Positions 43,112 through 51,543 of a stretch of DNA of 64,000 bases are shown here, in pieces. The stretch covers positions 11,237-75,236 of the forward strand of contig JBEKEC010000021.1 of assembly GCA_050014015.1 (NCBI GenBank), in the 5' to 3' direction. Made by a program: the position numbers and the translations under genes. Each line of letters opens with the position of its first letter. The stretch's first letter is position 1. Under the pieces are notes generated by a model that worked only from the letters and a program-made list of their open reading frames with translations, ran no database searches and was not told where the DNA came from. The stretch comes from PALSA-1353 sp050014015. GTDB lineage: Bacteria > Planctomycetota > Phycisphaerae > Tepidisphaerales > Tepidisphaeraceae.

Positions 43112-45000
43112 CATGTCAAACGCTTGTCGGACGGTGCGCGCGCCGTGCCGCCCAGCCAACGGAAATAACGCTTTATTTCGCCATAGAAGTTGTGGGCGAC
43201 GTAGCGGTGGCAGTCGGCTTCGCGGGCGTATCCGCAGAGCCACGGCTCGGCGACGCGGCGCTTGGCGCCGCCAAGGCGGGCGACCAACCACGTCAGCACA
43301 AGCATCCCGCCCAGCACCACCACCAGCCCCAGCGGCACAAACAGTCCGGCGGCAGCGGGACCTTCGATCCCGTTCAAAGCGCCGCCCCTGATCGTTTCAG
43401 CGCCGGTTGCCAGGGAAATGCCGTAGCCCTCCCGGCTCATCTGCATCGCCGTTTGGATGAACCGAAGGCCGATCACCGGTAAGACGCCCAGCAGGATGCA
43501 GATGACGGCGAGAAAAACCTGGGGCAGTTGCATGGTGAAGCCCACTTCCAGCCGCTTGTGCGCCAGCGACTGTTCACGCACGAGATCGCTCGTGCGCGAC
43601 AGGAAACTCGTGCCGAAGAATTTGATGAATGACGCGAGCGTCAGCGCGCTGGTCAGGATGGCGACGACCGCGCAGGCCGGCAGATATCTCGCGGCGCCGC
43701 CGCCCTGGATCGCGGCAACGTAAATCGCCCACTTGCTGGCAAATCCGTTGAACGGCGGCACGCCTGAGATCGACAGGGATGCAACCAATGCGGTGATCGC
43801 GGTGAGCGGCATGAACTTCATCAGCCCGCCCAGCTTGTTCAGGTCCTGCGTGCCGGTTGCGTGCAGCATCGACCCCGCGTTGAGGAACAGCAGCCCTTTG
43901 AACACGCCGTGATTCAGCACGTGGAACAGCGCGCCGAAGAGCGCGAAGGCCGCCAACGCCGGCATCGTCGGGAGCAGCGCCATGCACGCGCCCGTCCCCA
44001 GCAGGATATAGCCGATCTGCCCGATGCTGTGGAACGCGAGAAGCCGCTTGGACTGTTCCTGTTTCAGGGCCTGCATCGTTCCGGTGAATAGGGTGATGGC
44101 GCCCAGTACCGCGATGATCCCGCCCCAGTTGGCCAGCGGATAATGCGCCCAGGCGGCCGCCGGCAAGAGCCAGAGGAAGTAGCGAAGAAGCCCGTAAACG
44201 CCGGTCTTGATCATCACGCCCGAGAGCATCGCGCTGACCGGCGACGGCGCGGCGGGGTGCGCATCCGGGAGCCAGATCTGCCCGAACGGCCACATGCCCA
44301 TCTTGATGCCGAAGCCGATGAGGAACAGCGCGAACGCGATCGACGTCGCGATGGGCTTGGCGCTCAACAACATGGGCAGATTTGCGCTGACCGTTTCGAA
44401 GTCGTATTTGACTGTTCCGCCGCTGACGGCGAGCAATTCCGCGCCGATCATCGTTGCGGCGCAGGCGATCTGCATCATGATGAGGAATTTGTTGGCGGCG
44501 CGGACGTTTTCCCGTTTGCGATGCTCAAAACGAATCAGCGCGTACCCCGAAAGCGTCATCATCTGCCAGAACATGAAGAAGAACCACATCATGTCGGTGG
44601 TGCTGACCAGCCCGAACATGGCGGCGAGAAAGATCAGGAAATGCGGGTAGTACCGCGCCACGCCGTAGTCCGCATAGTGCCGCACGTAGACGATCGAATA
44701 AAGCGCCGCCGGCATGGCGATCAGCGCCGCCAGCGAGAGGAACACGGCGGTCAAACCATCGACATGCAGCCGCAGGGCAAATCCGAGCTGGGGCATCGCC
44801 CAGAAGGCGGCGGAATGGGGTGAAGGGCCGAAGCGGAGCACTCGAAATACGGCCCGGAAAATCATCGTTGCCGACGCGACCGTCACTCCAAACGCGAGCA
44901 CGCCGGCCAAGGTTTTGCTGCGCGCGGAAACGAACGTCAGCGCCGCTCCGCCGAGACAGGTGAGAATGGCCGCGACGATCAGTTGTTCCGGGGTCAGCAT
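43111..45000 (-). CDS. Hydrogenase antiporter-like membrane subunit (HyfB/HycC, NuoL/M-like)
   Basis: 629 aa with roughly 14-16 transmembrane helices. The proton-pump domain shows FLIGFGIKMGMWPFGQIWLPDAHPAAPSPVSA with its central Lys, plus HSIGQIGYILLGTGA and HVLNHGVFKGLLFLNAG (His and Lys of the second half-channel). The C-terminal extension WLCGYAREADCHRYVAHNFYGEIKRYF is characteristic of HyfB/HycC-type subunits. It moves protons or sodium across the membrane as hydrogenase turns over. It is the only antiporter subunit in the operon, so energy yield per H2 is probably small. It overlaps the maturation protease gene by seven nt. Confidence 0.92.
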   Translation of the reverse strand: MLTPEQLIVAAILTCLGGAALTFVSARSKTLAGVLAFGVTVASATMIFRAVFRVLRFGPSPHSAAFWAMPQLGFALRLHVDGLTAVFLSLAALIAMPAALYSIVYVRHYADYGVARYYPHFLIFLAAMFGLVSTTDMMWFFFMFWQMMTLSGYALIRFEHRKRENVRAANKFLIMMQIACAATMIGAELLAVSGGTVKYDFETVSANLPMLLSAKPIATSIAFALFLIGFGIKMGMWPFGQIWLPDAHPAAPSPVSAMLSGVMIKTGVYGLLRYFLWLLPAAAWAHYPLANWGGIIAVLGAITLFTGTMQALKQEQSKRLLAFHSIGQIGYILLGTGACMALLPTMPALAAFALFGALFHVLNHGVFKGLLFLNAGSMLHATGTQDLNKLGGLMKFMPLTAITALVASLSISGVPPFNGFASKWAIYVAAIQGGGAARYLPACAVVAILTSALTLASFIKFFGTSFLSRTSDLVREQSLAHKRLEVGFTMQLPQVFLAVICILLGVLPVIGLRFIQTAMQMSREGYGISLATGAETIRGGALNGIEGPAAAGLFVPLGLVVVLGGMLVLTWLVARLGGAKRRVAEPWLCGYAREADCHRYVAHNFYGEIKRYFRWLGGTARAPSDKRLT

Positions 45001-45482
45001 ACGCTCACTCCCGCGTTGAACGAACGCTTCAACAATTCGCTGAGGACCGCCAGGGTTGCCTGCACGCTTTGCGAAAGCTCACGTCGGGGTTCGAGCGATT
45101 CCGGCTGCACGCCGAGCAGCCAGGCTTTGGTTGTGCCCCTGGCCTCGGTCCATCGGGCGAGCAATCCAAGCGACAGGCGGTGCGTTGAAACTTGTGGAAA
45201 GCGGCCCATTATTTCGTCGGCATTCAAGAATACGACCGATCCCGGCGCGGCGCCGAAATCCACGGCATCAACGAAAATGAGATGGTCATATCCATCGCTG
45301 GCGCCCCGAAACAGCAATCTCTCCGGATCATTCCCGGCGATGAGCACGTCCGGCATTCCCCCGCCGGCCAACTCTTCTCCCACCCGCACTCCCAACGCAT
45401 CATCGCCGCCGTCGGGATTGCCGACGCACATCAGGCAAACGTGCCCGTGCAGGCGCTGAAGTTGTTCGCGCAGGGTCTGCAT
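44994..45482 (-). CDS. Hydrogenase maturation protease (HycI/HyaD family)
   Basis: 162 aa. The peptidase M52 pattern is clear: MCVGNPDGGDDALGVRV (with the nickel-sensing Asp) near residue 20, FVDAVDFGAAPG near 70, and STHRLSLGLLARW near 100 with the third metal-binding His. The enzyme removes the C-terminal peptide from the hydrogenase large subunit after nickel insertion. The cleavable tail of the large subunit (41427-43100) is present, so the pair matches. One nt of its start overlaps the stop of the flavoprotein gene, and its end overlaps the antiporter gene. Hyp accessory genes are not in the window. Confidence 0.91.
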   Translation of the reverse strand: MQTLREQLQRLHGHVCLMCVGNPDGGDDALGVRVGEELAGGGMPDVLIAGNDPERLLFRGASDGYDHLIFVDAVDFGAAPGSVVFLNADEIMGRFPQVSTHRLSLGLLARWTEARGTTKAWLLGVQPESLEPRRELSQSVQATLAVLSELLKRSFNAGVSVC

Positions 45483-46330
45483 CAGATATCCTCACCAAGT
45501 TTCTTGATCTGCTCGTAAGTGAAGACCGGCCCATCGACGCAGATGTAGGCGACGCCAATGCAGCAATGCCCGCATTTCCCGACGCCGCACTTCATGTAGC
45601 GCTCCAGCGTCGAGACGATGTTGCTTTGCTTGAATCCCATCTCCAGCAAATCGCGAATGACAAACCGGAACATGACCGGCGGCCCGCACACGAAGGCAAT
45701 GGTGTTATCCACGGGGATGCGGACGTCCGGCCGCTTGAACAGGCTCCCGACGACGCCGACGTGGCCTGCCCAGCCGTTGTCGGAGCGATCGACCGTGGTG
45801 TGGCAGCTTACGTGGGCGGTGTTCTGCCATTCGTCGAGGTTCTTCAGATACATCAGTTCGCGGGGCGTTTTAGCGCCGTAGAAAATCTGGATGCTCTGGT
45901 ACTGCTGGCGATGGGCGATGGCGTAGACGATGCAGGAGCGCAGCGGGATCATGCCGATCCCGCCGGCCACGAATACCAGGTTCTTTCCGTAATAATCCTC
46001 CATCGGGAATCCGTTGCCGTAGGGCCCGCGCACGGCAAATTTGTCGCCGGGATGCAGTTGATGGAGCGCGGCGGTGCAACTGCCGACTTGGCGAATGGTG
46101 AAGAACGTTTCGCTTTCCGTCGGACTGGGCGGCAGCGAGGCGGGGAATTCGCCGATGCCGAAAAGCGAAACCTGAGCGAACTGGCCCGGGCGAAATCGCT
46201 TGAACTGGCTCTGTGCCGCGGGATCTTCGAAGCGCCAGTAGAACGTCTTCACCTCGGGGATGTCATCCACGACGCGTTCCAGGATCGCGGTCCTGGGCAG
46301 ATAGATGTTGTCACTGCCTGACGGGTTCAT
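45482..46330 (-). CDS. Flavin/NAD(P)-binding subunit (sulfhydrogenase gamma, HydG/AsrB-like)
   Basis: 282 aa from the ATG at 46330 (GGAGG nine nt before), overlapping the previous gene by 20 nt. A ferredoxin-reductase-like FAD domain (RFRPGQFAQVSLFG, then VRGPYGNGF) precedes a nucleotide-binding domain (VFVAGGIGMIPLRS, VCGPPVMF). The C-terminus has CGVGKCGHCCIG plus a last Cys, the [2Fe-2S] site of dihydroorotate dehydrogenase B-type electron-transfer subunits. It should pass electrons between NAD(P)H and the Fe-S protein coded next to it. In soluble archaeal hydrogenases this is HydG. In sulfite reductase AsrB it is the equivalent subunit. Confidence 0.9.
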   Translation of the reverse strand: MNPSGSDNIYLPRTAILERVVDDIPEVKTFYWRFEDPAAQSQFKRFRPGQFAQVSLFGIGEFPASLPPSPTESETFFTIRQVGSCTAALHQLHPGDKFAVRGPYGNGFPMEDYYGKNLVFVAGGIGMIPLRSCIVYAIAHRQQYQSIQIFYGAKTPRELMYLKNLDEWQNTAHVSCHTTVDRSDNGWAGHVGVVGSLFKRPDVRIPVDNTIAFVCGPPVMFRFVIRDLLEMGFKQSNIVSTLERYMKCGVGKCGHCCIGVAYICVDGPVFTYEQIKKLGEDI

Positions 46331-47450
46331 TCTTATCCACCTCCGCAACGGACGGCGAAGCCTTTTCCGCGGCGGAGGGCAAAGCCCTTTCCGCCGTAGC
46401 CCGGCGAAGCATTTCCACTACGCTGGGCATGCCGATGTCTCCATGACAGACGCTCACGCATCGCCCGCAGCCGACGCACGCCATGGACAGTTCGCGCTGG
46501 ATGAAGTAGTGCGCGAGTTTTCGGAAGAACCGGCGATTGCGGCGATCGTGCACGGCGCGGCGAGGATTGAATCCGCCCGCCATGCGCGTGAAGCCGGCCA
46601 ACGCGCACGAATCCCAGATGCGCACGCGCTCGGCCTCATCAGGCCCGGTCTGACGGTCGCTGACGGTGAAGCAGGTGCAGGCCGGGCAGACGTAGGTGCA
46701 TCCACCGCATTCCATGCAGCGCTTGCCGATTTCCTCCCAGGTGCTATCGAGGATCTTGTCCTGCGAAACGTATCGCACGGTGGCGGGGAACCAACTGGTG
46801 GTCGTCTTGAACCGCTTGCGCGCCTCGCCAAGGATTTCCCGCCGGCGCTCGACGTGCGCGGGTGTGCCTTTGCGGAAAATCGGCTCGTTAAACAGCGTCT
46901 GCCCGGCGGTTGTCCCGGCAACGGCCATGAACTGGCCCATTCCCAGGTCCATCAATTGCAGATCGAAATGCTCGCGCGCGGCCGGGCCGGTGTCGGCGCA
47001 CATGCAAAAACAATTCTCGCCAATGTCTCGCGCGGGGTCCGTGCAGACGACGTTGACCAGAAACAGATTTTGCCGCCGCTTCTCATAATAAATGTCGCGA
47101 AATTCCCGGTCGAGGTAGAAGCGATCGAGATGCGAGATGCCCGCCACGTCGCAGGAGCGGATGCCGAAGATCGCGCGCGGCGGATGCTCGTAAGTGGGTT
47201 CCATGTCGATCTTCCCGTCGCTTCGATGGAACTTCATCATCTGCTCGATGTGCGGCAGGACGAATCGTTTGGGCGGGTAAGAGGGATTGGCAAAATGGAT
47301 CTGAACGTCGTCGCGATTCTCGCTCGTGACCGTATCGAAATAGGTATCGTTTCCGCGGCCGCGAAACGGCGCGATGACTTCTCGCCCCTGCGCTCGCAGC
47401 AGGTCAACGATCTTCAGGACGTCGACGCTGTCGATGATTCGGGCCTTCAT
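46311..47450 (-). CDS. Fe-S subunit (sulfhydrogenase beta, HydB/AsrA-like)
   Basis: 379 aa. Two ferredoxin-type sites stand in the C-terminal part: CMECGGCTYVCPACTCF (~residue 250) and CVGCGRCVSVCHGD (~335). The N-terminal ~240 residues match the HydB fold (FGIRSCDVAGISHLDRFYL, NCFCMCADTGPAA). It links the flavin subunit to the next electron carrier. The last ~35 residues (ATAERALPSAAEKASPSVAE) are Ala/Ser/Glu-rich and come from a short palindromic repeat in the DNA at ~46340-46412, so they may be a recent addition. It overlaps the molybdoprotein gene by ATGA and the flavoprotein gene by 20 nt. Confidence 0.89.
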   Translation of the reverse strand: MKARIIDSVDVLKIVDLLRAQGREVIAPFRGRGNDTYFDTVTSENRDDVQIHFANPSYPPKRFVLPHIEQMMKFHRSDGKIDMEPTYEHPPRAIFGIRSCDVAGISHLDRFYLDREFRDIYYEKRRQNLFLVNVVCTDPARDIGENCFCMCADTGPAAREHFDLQLMDLGMGQFMAVAGTTAGQTLFNEPIFRKGTPAHVERRREILGEARKRFKTTTSWFPATVRYVSQDKILDSTWEEIGKRCMECGGCTYVCPACTCFTVSDRQTGPDEAERVRIWDSCALAGFTRMAGGFNPRRAVHDRRNRRFFRKLAHYFIQRELSMACVGCGRCVSVCHGDIGMPSVVEMLRRATAERALPSAAEKASPSVAEVDKNEPVRQ

Positions 47451-49471
47451 GCGGGGTCCCTTTCCACGCGCACGGGAATCAGCGAACTGCCGTTGACGTT
47501 TTCCTGGATCAGTTGTGACCGAAGCTGCTGAACGAAATACGGAACGAAGATCGCTCCATTCCTGACTTCGGAGGTCACGCGCGCCGTGGAGACGGCCGAT
47601 CCCGTCGCCGCGCGAAGGCGGATCTTCTGGCCATCGCGGATTTGAAGCTGTTCGGCATCGTCGGTGCTGATCTCCACAAATCCGCCGGGGTAATCGAGCA
47701 GCAGCAGGCGGTGTTCGCGCTTCAGCGTTTCACTGTGATTGATCAGGACGTTCTGATGCCAGTAGTAGAGCGAATGTCCGAACACCAGCATCAGCGGATA
47801 GTCGCTGCTTACCGTGCTGAGGGGCGAGGCGTAGTGCAGCGGCGCGAAGCTGAACTTTCTGTCGTCTGGCCCGTCCTCAAAGAGCCGCGGCGTGCCCAGC
47901 GGGCGCTCCTTGGTGCACGGCCACTGTCGGCCGTATTCGCGCGCGAGGTTCTCGTAGCTCACGCCGCTGTAGAACGGGATCACGCCGGCAATCTCCTCCA
48001 TGATCTGTTCGGAAGAGGAATATTTCCAATCGGCGCCCATGGCCTGCGCGAGCCTGACCAATTGCTCCCAGGCGGCCATCGGTCCCGCCGCCGGATCGAT
48101 CACCTTTTCCGCCAACTGAATGCGCCGTTCCGTGCTGGTAAAGGAAACGCGTTCTTCGCCGAAAGCCGTCGTCGGCAGCACGACGTGGGCGAATTCGGTG
48201 AGGCCAGTCCTGAACAAGTGCTGCGTCACAACCAAGTCGCACCCGCCGAGGCACCGCGTATCGCCGTATGATGCCGTGCTGATGGGGTCATAGCGGTCTA
48301 GCCACACCGCCTTTACCCGTCCCTGGCCGCGATCGTTCAAAACGTCATCGGCGTCCAATCCCGGCGCGGCGGGGATGGGGGCGTTCCAAGCCTTGGCAAA
48401 CGCCGCCCGCGCAGCGGAATCCGTGACCGGCAGATATCCCGGTAATCGATCCGGAAGCATGCCCATGTCGCAGACGCCCTGAAGATTGTTCTGCTCCGTC
48501 AGCGGAAACAACCCGGCGCCCTTCTTGCCGATCTGGCCTGTCAATAGCACCAGGTTGACCATCGCCTGGATGCTCTGTTTGCCGCGAGACTCGACGCCGG
48601 TGGAATAGAGCAATGCCGCGGAACCCGCCTTGGCAAAACTGATCGCCGCGGCCTCGATCGATTCCGCCGGTACGTCGCACGCCCGCGCCGACTTCTGCAG
48701 ATCGCCGCTCAATGCGTACTCGAGAAACGCCTCGTATTCGTCGCAATGCGCCTTGATGAACGGAAGATTCGCAAGTCCGCGATCGACGATGACCTTCGCC
48801 ATGGCGCCGTATAGCGCCACCTCCGTGCCGGGCTTGATTTGCAGAAAAAGATCCGCGTTTTCCGCAACGCGATGGCGACGCATGTCGATCACGATCAGCC
48901 GCGCGCCGTTCAACTTCGCCCGGATGACCCAGCCGGCGATCGTCGGCAACTGGCGGTTCAAATCCACCCCATCCACCATGATCACTTCGCTGTTTGCCAA
49001 GTCATTGATCGAGTTCGTGCTGGCCGCGATTCCAAGCATGTCGAGCAGCACGTTGATCGAATTGTTGCAGTAAACGCCGGCGCCGTGACCCACGTTGTTG
49101 GTGCCCACGATCGTGCGGGCCAGCTTCTGCATCAGGTACGATTCCTCGTTCGAGCAGCGAGGGGAACTCAGGAAGGCGATGGCGTCCGGTCCATGGCGTC
49201 GCCGAATCTCCAACAGGCGCGCAGCGACAAAATCGATCGCCTCGTCCCAGGTCACCTCGTGAAGCTCGCCGTTCTGCCTGAGCAGGGGTTTTTTAAGACG
49301 ATCCGGAGAACTGGCGACTTCGTGAACGTGCCACCCGCGGACGCAGAGTCTTCCGGCATTGGTAGGGTGCGACCGGCTTGGGTAGGCGCCGATCACGCGG
49401 TTGTCGTGGGTTTCCAGATAGATACCGCAACCGGCGCCACAAAACGTGCAGGTAGTGAGCTTCTGGGCCAT
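47447..49471 (-). CDS. Formate dehydrogenase-like molybdopterin oxidoreductase with altered active-site motif
   Basis: 674 aa, first gene of the hydrogenase operon. An N-terminal [4Fe-4S] site uses C8, C11, C15 and C43 (CTFCGAGC, then GRLCVRG). The bis-MGD fold is that of FdhF: SNEESYLMQKLARTIVGTNNV, NLVLLTGQIGKKGAG and QNNLQGVCDMG. At the place where formate dehydrogenases have Sec/Cys followed by His (H-C-A-R-x-U/C-H), this protein reads HGAGVYCNN: Tyr134 where Sec/Cys stands and Cys135 where His stands. Residue 45 is Arg where FdhF has Lys44. No in-frame TGA is seen, so it is not a selenoprotein. It may be a formate dehydrogenase variant, or act on another substrate. The operon suggests electrons pass to or from hydrogen. 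Confidence 0.85.
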   Translation of the reverse strand: MAQKLTTCTFCGAGCGIYLETHDNRVIGAYPSRSHPTNAGRLCVRGWHVHEVASSPDRLKKPLLRQNGELHEVTWDEAIDFVAARLLEIRRRHGPDAIAFLSSPRCSNEESYLMQKLARTIVGTNNVGHGAGVYCNNSINVLLDMLGIAASTNSINDLANSEVIMVDGVDLNRQLPTIAGWVIRAKLNGARLIVIDMRRHRVAENADLFLQIKPGTEVALYGAMAKVIVDRGLANLPFIKAHCDEYEAFLEYALSGDLQKSARACDVPAESIEAAAISFAKAGSAALLYSTGVESRGKQSIQAMVNLVLLTGQIGKKGAGLFPLTEQNNLQGVCDMGMLPDRLPGYLPVTDSAARAAFAKAWNAPIPAAPGLDADDVLNDRGQGRVKAVWLDRYDPISTASYGDTRCLGGCDLVVTQHLFRTGLTEFAHVVLPTTAFGEERVSFTSTERRIQLAEKVIDPAAGPMAAWEQLVRLAQAMGADWKYSSSEQIMEEIAGVIPFYSGVSYENLAREYGRQWPCTKERPLGTPRLFEDGPDDRKFSFAPLHYASPLSTVSSDYPLMLVFGHSLYYWHQNVLINHSETLKREHRLLLLDYPGGFVEISTDDAEQLQIRDGQKIRLRAATGSAVSTARVTSEVRNGAIFVPYFVQQLRSQLIQENVNGSSLIPVRVERDPA

Positions 49472-50012
49472 AAGGGTGCGCCTCGAGGATCGCCATGGCG
49501 GAGCATCGCGGTGATTACCACGAACTGAATCGCCCGTTCAGAACTCCGTCGCAGTGCCGCTCAAGGCACACGATCCAGCACTTGTCTTGCGCGCTCGGCA
49601 TTGGCGGCGAAATTAAACGCCAGATGCATAATCCGTTCGTCGCGGATGCTGGTCGCGACGACGCTGGCGAGCTCAATGCCTTGCCCAGATCGCCCGGATG
49701 ATGAGGTATCCCTCGCGACCAAACATCAACAACTTCTGTATTCAACATCGGGCGTTTGGGTCGCCGTTTTTCCTAAAATTCAACGCTATATTTCGGCGAA
49801 GGCAACGTGAATGGGTGGATTCTCCTATTCCTAAATAGGCAAATACCCGCATGGTCTGGGCGCGCCGGGCGGGAGTTTGCCCGACCGGAGTTTCGGCGCC
49901 CGCCGTTCGTGCGAAAGGCCGCCTCCCTTTTTGCCCGTTGCCAAAATCCTGTCTTTGCGGACAATCATGCAAGCTGTCGCGATTTACTTACTGGAAAGCG
50001 AGGCCGGACGAC
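49472..50012. other. Gene-poor stretch upstream of the hydrogenase operon
   Basis: About 540 nt with no convincing gene. A minus-strand frame of 54 codons (49561-49725, no start codon) contains IRDERIMHLAFNFAANAERARQVLDRVP before a stop, and looks like a decayed tail of an unidentified protein. The promoter of the hydrogenase operon (start 49471) and that of the DUF2092-like gene (start 50013) should lie here. I see no clear boxes or riboswitch. Confidence 0.4.
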
Positions 50013-50783
50013 ATGATGCGAGCGACCTATTGTTCAGCGTTGCTGGTGCTTCTCGTCGCCAGCGCCCGCGCCGGCGCGGACGCGGCCCCGGCGACTCAGC
50101 CGGCGGTCGATCCCACCGCCGATCAAATCCTGCGTCAATCCTGCGATTTTCTGGCGCAAAGCCCCGCGTTTGCCGTTCACGCGGAAATTTGGAAAGACGA
50201 GGTGCTTCCCTCCGGCCACAAGATTCAGGTCACGCGGTCCGTGGACCTGGAACTTCGCCGGCCCGATCGCCTCCACGTTGACGCCCGCGCTCATAAAAAG
50301 GGCCGATCCATCTGGTACGACGGCAAAACCCTGACCGTCCTGGACCGCGAGAAGAATCTCTACGGCGTGGTCGACGCGCCCGCCACCATAGACCAGACGC
50401 TCGATCTGGCCGCCGACACTTACGGCATCACCGTCCCCCTGGAAGATCTCGCCGTGTCCGATCCCTACGCCAGTTCCATGAAGGACGTCTCCACGGGCGG
50501 ATATTTCGGCGACGAGCCGGTGCTGGGCGTATCATGCCGGCACGTCGGATTTTCCACCGAAAAGATCGACTGGCAATTATGGGTCGCCGATGGCCCGCAG
50601 CCGCTGCCCCAGAAACTCGTCATCACTTACAAGAATGAAGAGCAGACTCCGCAATACATCGCCATCTTCAGCAAGTGGAACCTGATGGATCGCGCCGCCG
50701 ACCTGGCGTTCCAGTTCATCCCGCCGCCCGGCAGCTCGCTCATTCCACTGGTCCCCCAGAACGCGGGAGGAAGCCAGCCATGA
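50013..50783 (+). CDS. Exported DUF2092-family protein
   Basis: 256 aa. The ATG at 50013 begins a signal peptide (MMRATYCSALLVLLVASARA); longer frames upstream lack one. The motifs DQILRQSCDFLAQSPAFAVHAEIWKDE and RRPDRLHVDARAHKKGRSIWYDGKTLTVLDREKNLYG match DUF2092, predicted periplasmic beta-sandwich proteins related in shape to LolA/LolB. YFGDEPVLGVSCRHVGF and LVITYKNEE are further family features. Function is unproven; lipid or lipoprotein handling is possible. It overlaps the next gene by ATGA, so the two are a coupled pair. Confidence 0.8.
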   Translation: MMRATYCSALLVLLVASARAGADAAPATQPAVDPTADQILRQSCDFLAQSPAFAVHAEIWKDEVLPSGHKIQVTRSVDLELRRPDRLHVDARAHKKGRSIWYDGKTLTVLDREKNLYGVVDAPATIDQTLDLAADTYGITVPLEDLAVSDPYASSMKDVSTGGYFGDEPVLGVSCRHVGFSTEKIDWQLWVADGPQPLPQKLVITYKNEEQTPQYIAIFSKWNLMDRAADLAFQFIPPPGSSLIPLVPQNAGGSQP

Positions 50784-51514
50784 AATCGATATTCAAAGTC
50801 TTCGGATATTGGAGAATGGCGATCGGATGTTTAGCGTTCTGCGCAATACTGTGGCTAGCGCCGATGTCGGCACTGGCCGACCGCGGCCAAGGCAGCATCC
50901 GCGGCGCGGCCCGTCCAGCCCCCCGCCCCGCGCCCCCGCGCCCCCCGGCACGCGTTGAGCCGCCGCATGCCCCGCCGGCCGTTCGCCCCGACGAGCACCC
51001 TCAGCCGCCGCGTCGCGTCGAGCCGCCGGTACGCCGCGATTGGGACGACAACGACGAAGACCCTCAGCACTGGGGCGGCTTTGCCCACGGCGCTCCCGTG
51101 CGTGCCATCCGCGGTCAGCGTGTTCACGACCTTCCGGCCCACCATATCTTCATTTCGTTCAACAATCTGAACTACTATTGTGATGACGACGGGGCCTACT
51201 ACCAGCAGCAACCCGACGGCCAATACCTGGTCGTCCAGCCCCCCGTTGGGGCAATCGTCGCCGTCCTTCCCTCCGGAGTAACGCCCATCGTCGTCGGTCC
51301 AACCACCTACTATTATCTCGACGGCGTGTTCTACGTCGCCCAGGACAATTCCTTCGCCGTGGTCAATCCCCCGGCGGGCATCGTCGTCCCCACGCTTCCG
51401 ATCGGCGCGAATACGGTTGTTATCAATGGAACCGTCTGCTATCAATTCAACGGCTTCAACTACCAACCGTCCATTCAGGATGGCGTAACCGTCTACACCG
51501 TTACACCCATGTAG
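50780..51514 (+). CDS. Exported DUF6515-like protein with Pro/Arg-rich linker
   Basis: 244 aa from the ATG at 50780, coupled to the previous gene by a 4-nt overlap. A signal peptide (hydrophobic 14-30, ending ALADR) precedes a Pro/Arg-rich region of ~55 residues. The C-terminal half is Tyr/Asn/Val-rich with 'NNLNYYCDDDGAYYQQ…VVQPPVGAIVAVLPSG' and a second GVFYVAQ…VVNPPAGIVVPTLP unit, the pattern of the DUF6515 family. It is predicted periplasmic or outer-membrane associated. Its function is unknown and no enzyme motif is seen. The DUF2092 partner suggests a shared envelope role. Confidence 0.72.
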   Translation: MKSIFKVFGYWRMAIGCLAFCAILWLAPMSALADRGQGSIRGAARPAPRPAPPRPPARVEPPHAPPAVRPDEHPQPPRRVEPPVRRDWDDNDEDPQHWGGFAHGAPVRAIRGQRVHDLPAHHIFISFNNLNYYCDDDGAYYQQQPDGQYLVVQPPVGAIVAVLPSGVTPIVVGPTTYYYLDGVFYVAQDNSFAVVNPPAGIVVPTLPIGANTVVINGTVCYQFNGFNYQPSIQDGVTVYTVTPM

Positions 51515-51543
51515 GTGAGGAGGAATGGTGCATTGCAAAAGCC

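Noticed and set aside
47447..49471. Selenocysteine in the FdhF-like protein
   Set aside because: No TGA lies in the frame at the active-site position (Tyr134-Cys135), so a selenoprotein is not supported.
41427..49471. Respiratory complex I
   Set aside because: Both nickel-ligand Cys pairs are present in the large subunit and a maturation protease is encoded, so it is a hydrogenase.
49495..49971. Several 60-77 codon frames in the gap before the DUF2092 gene
   Set aside because: None has a ribosome site or domain, and they overlap one another on both strands.
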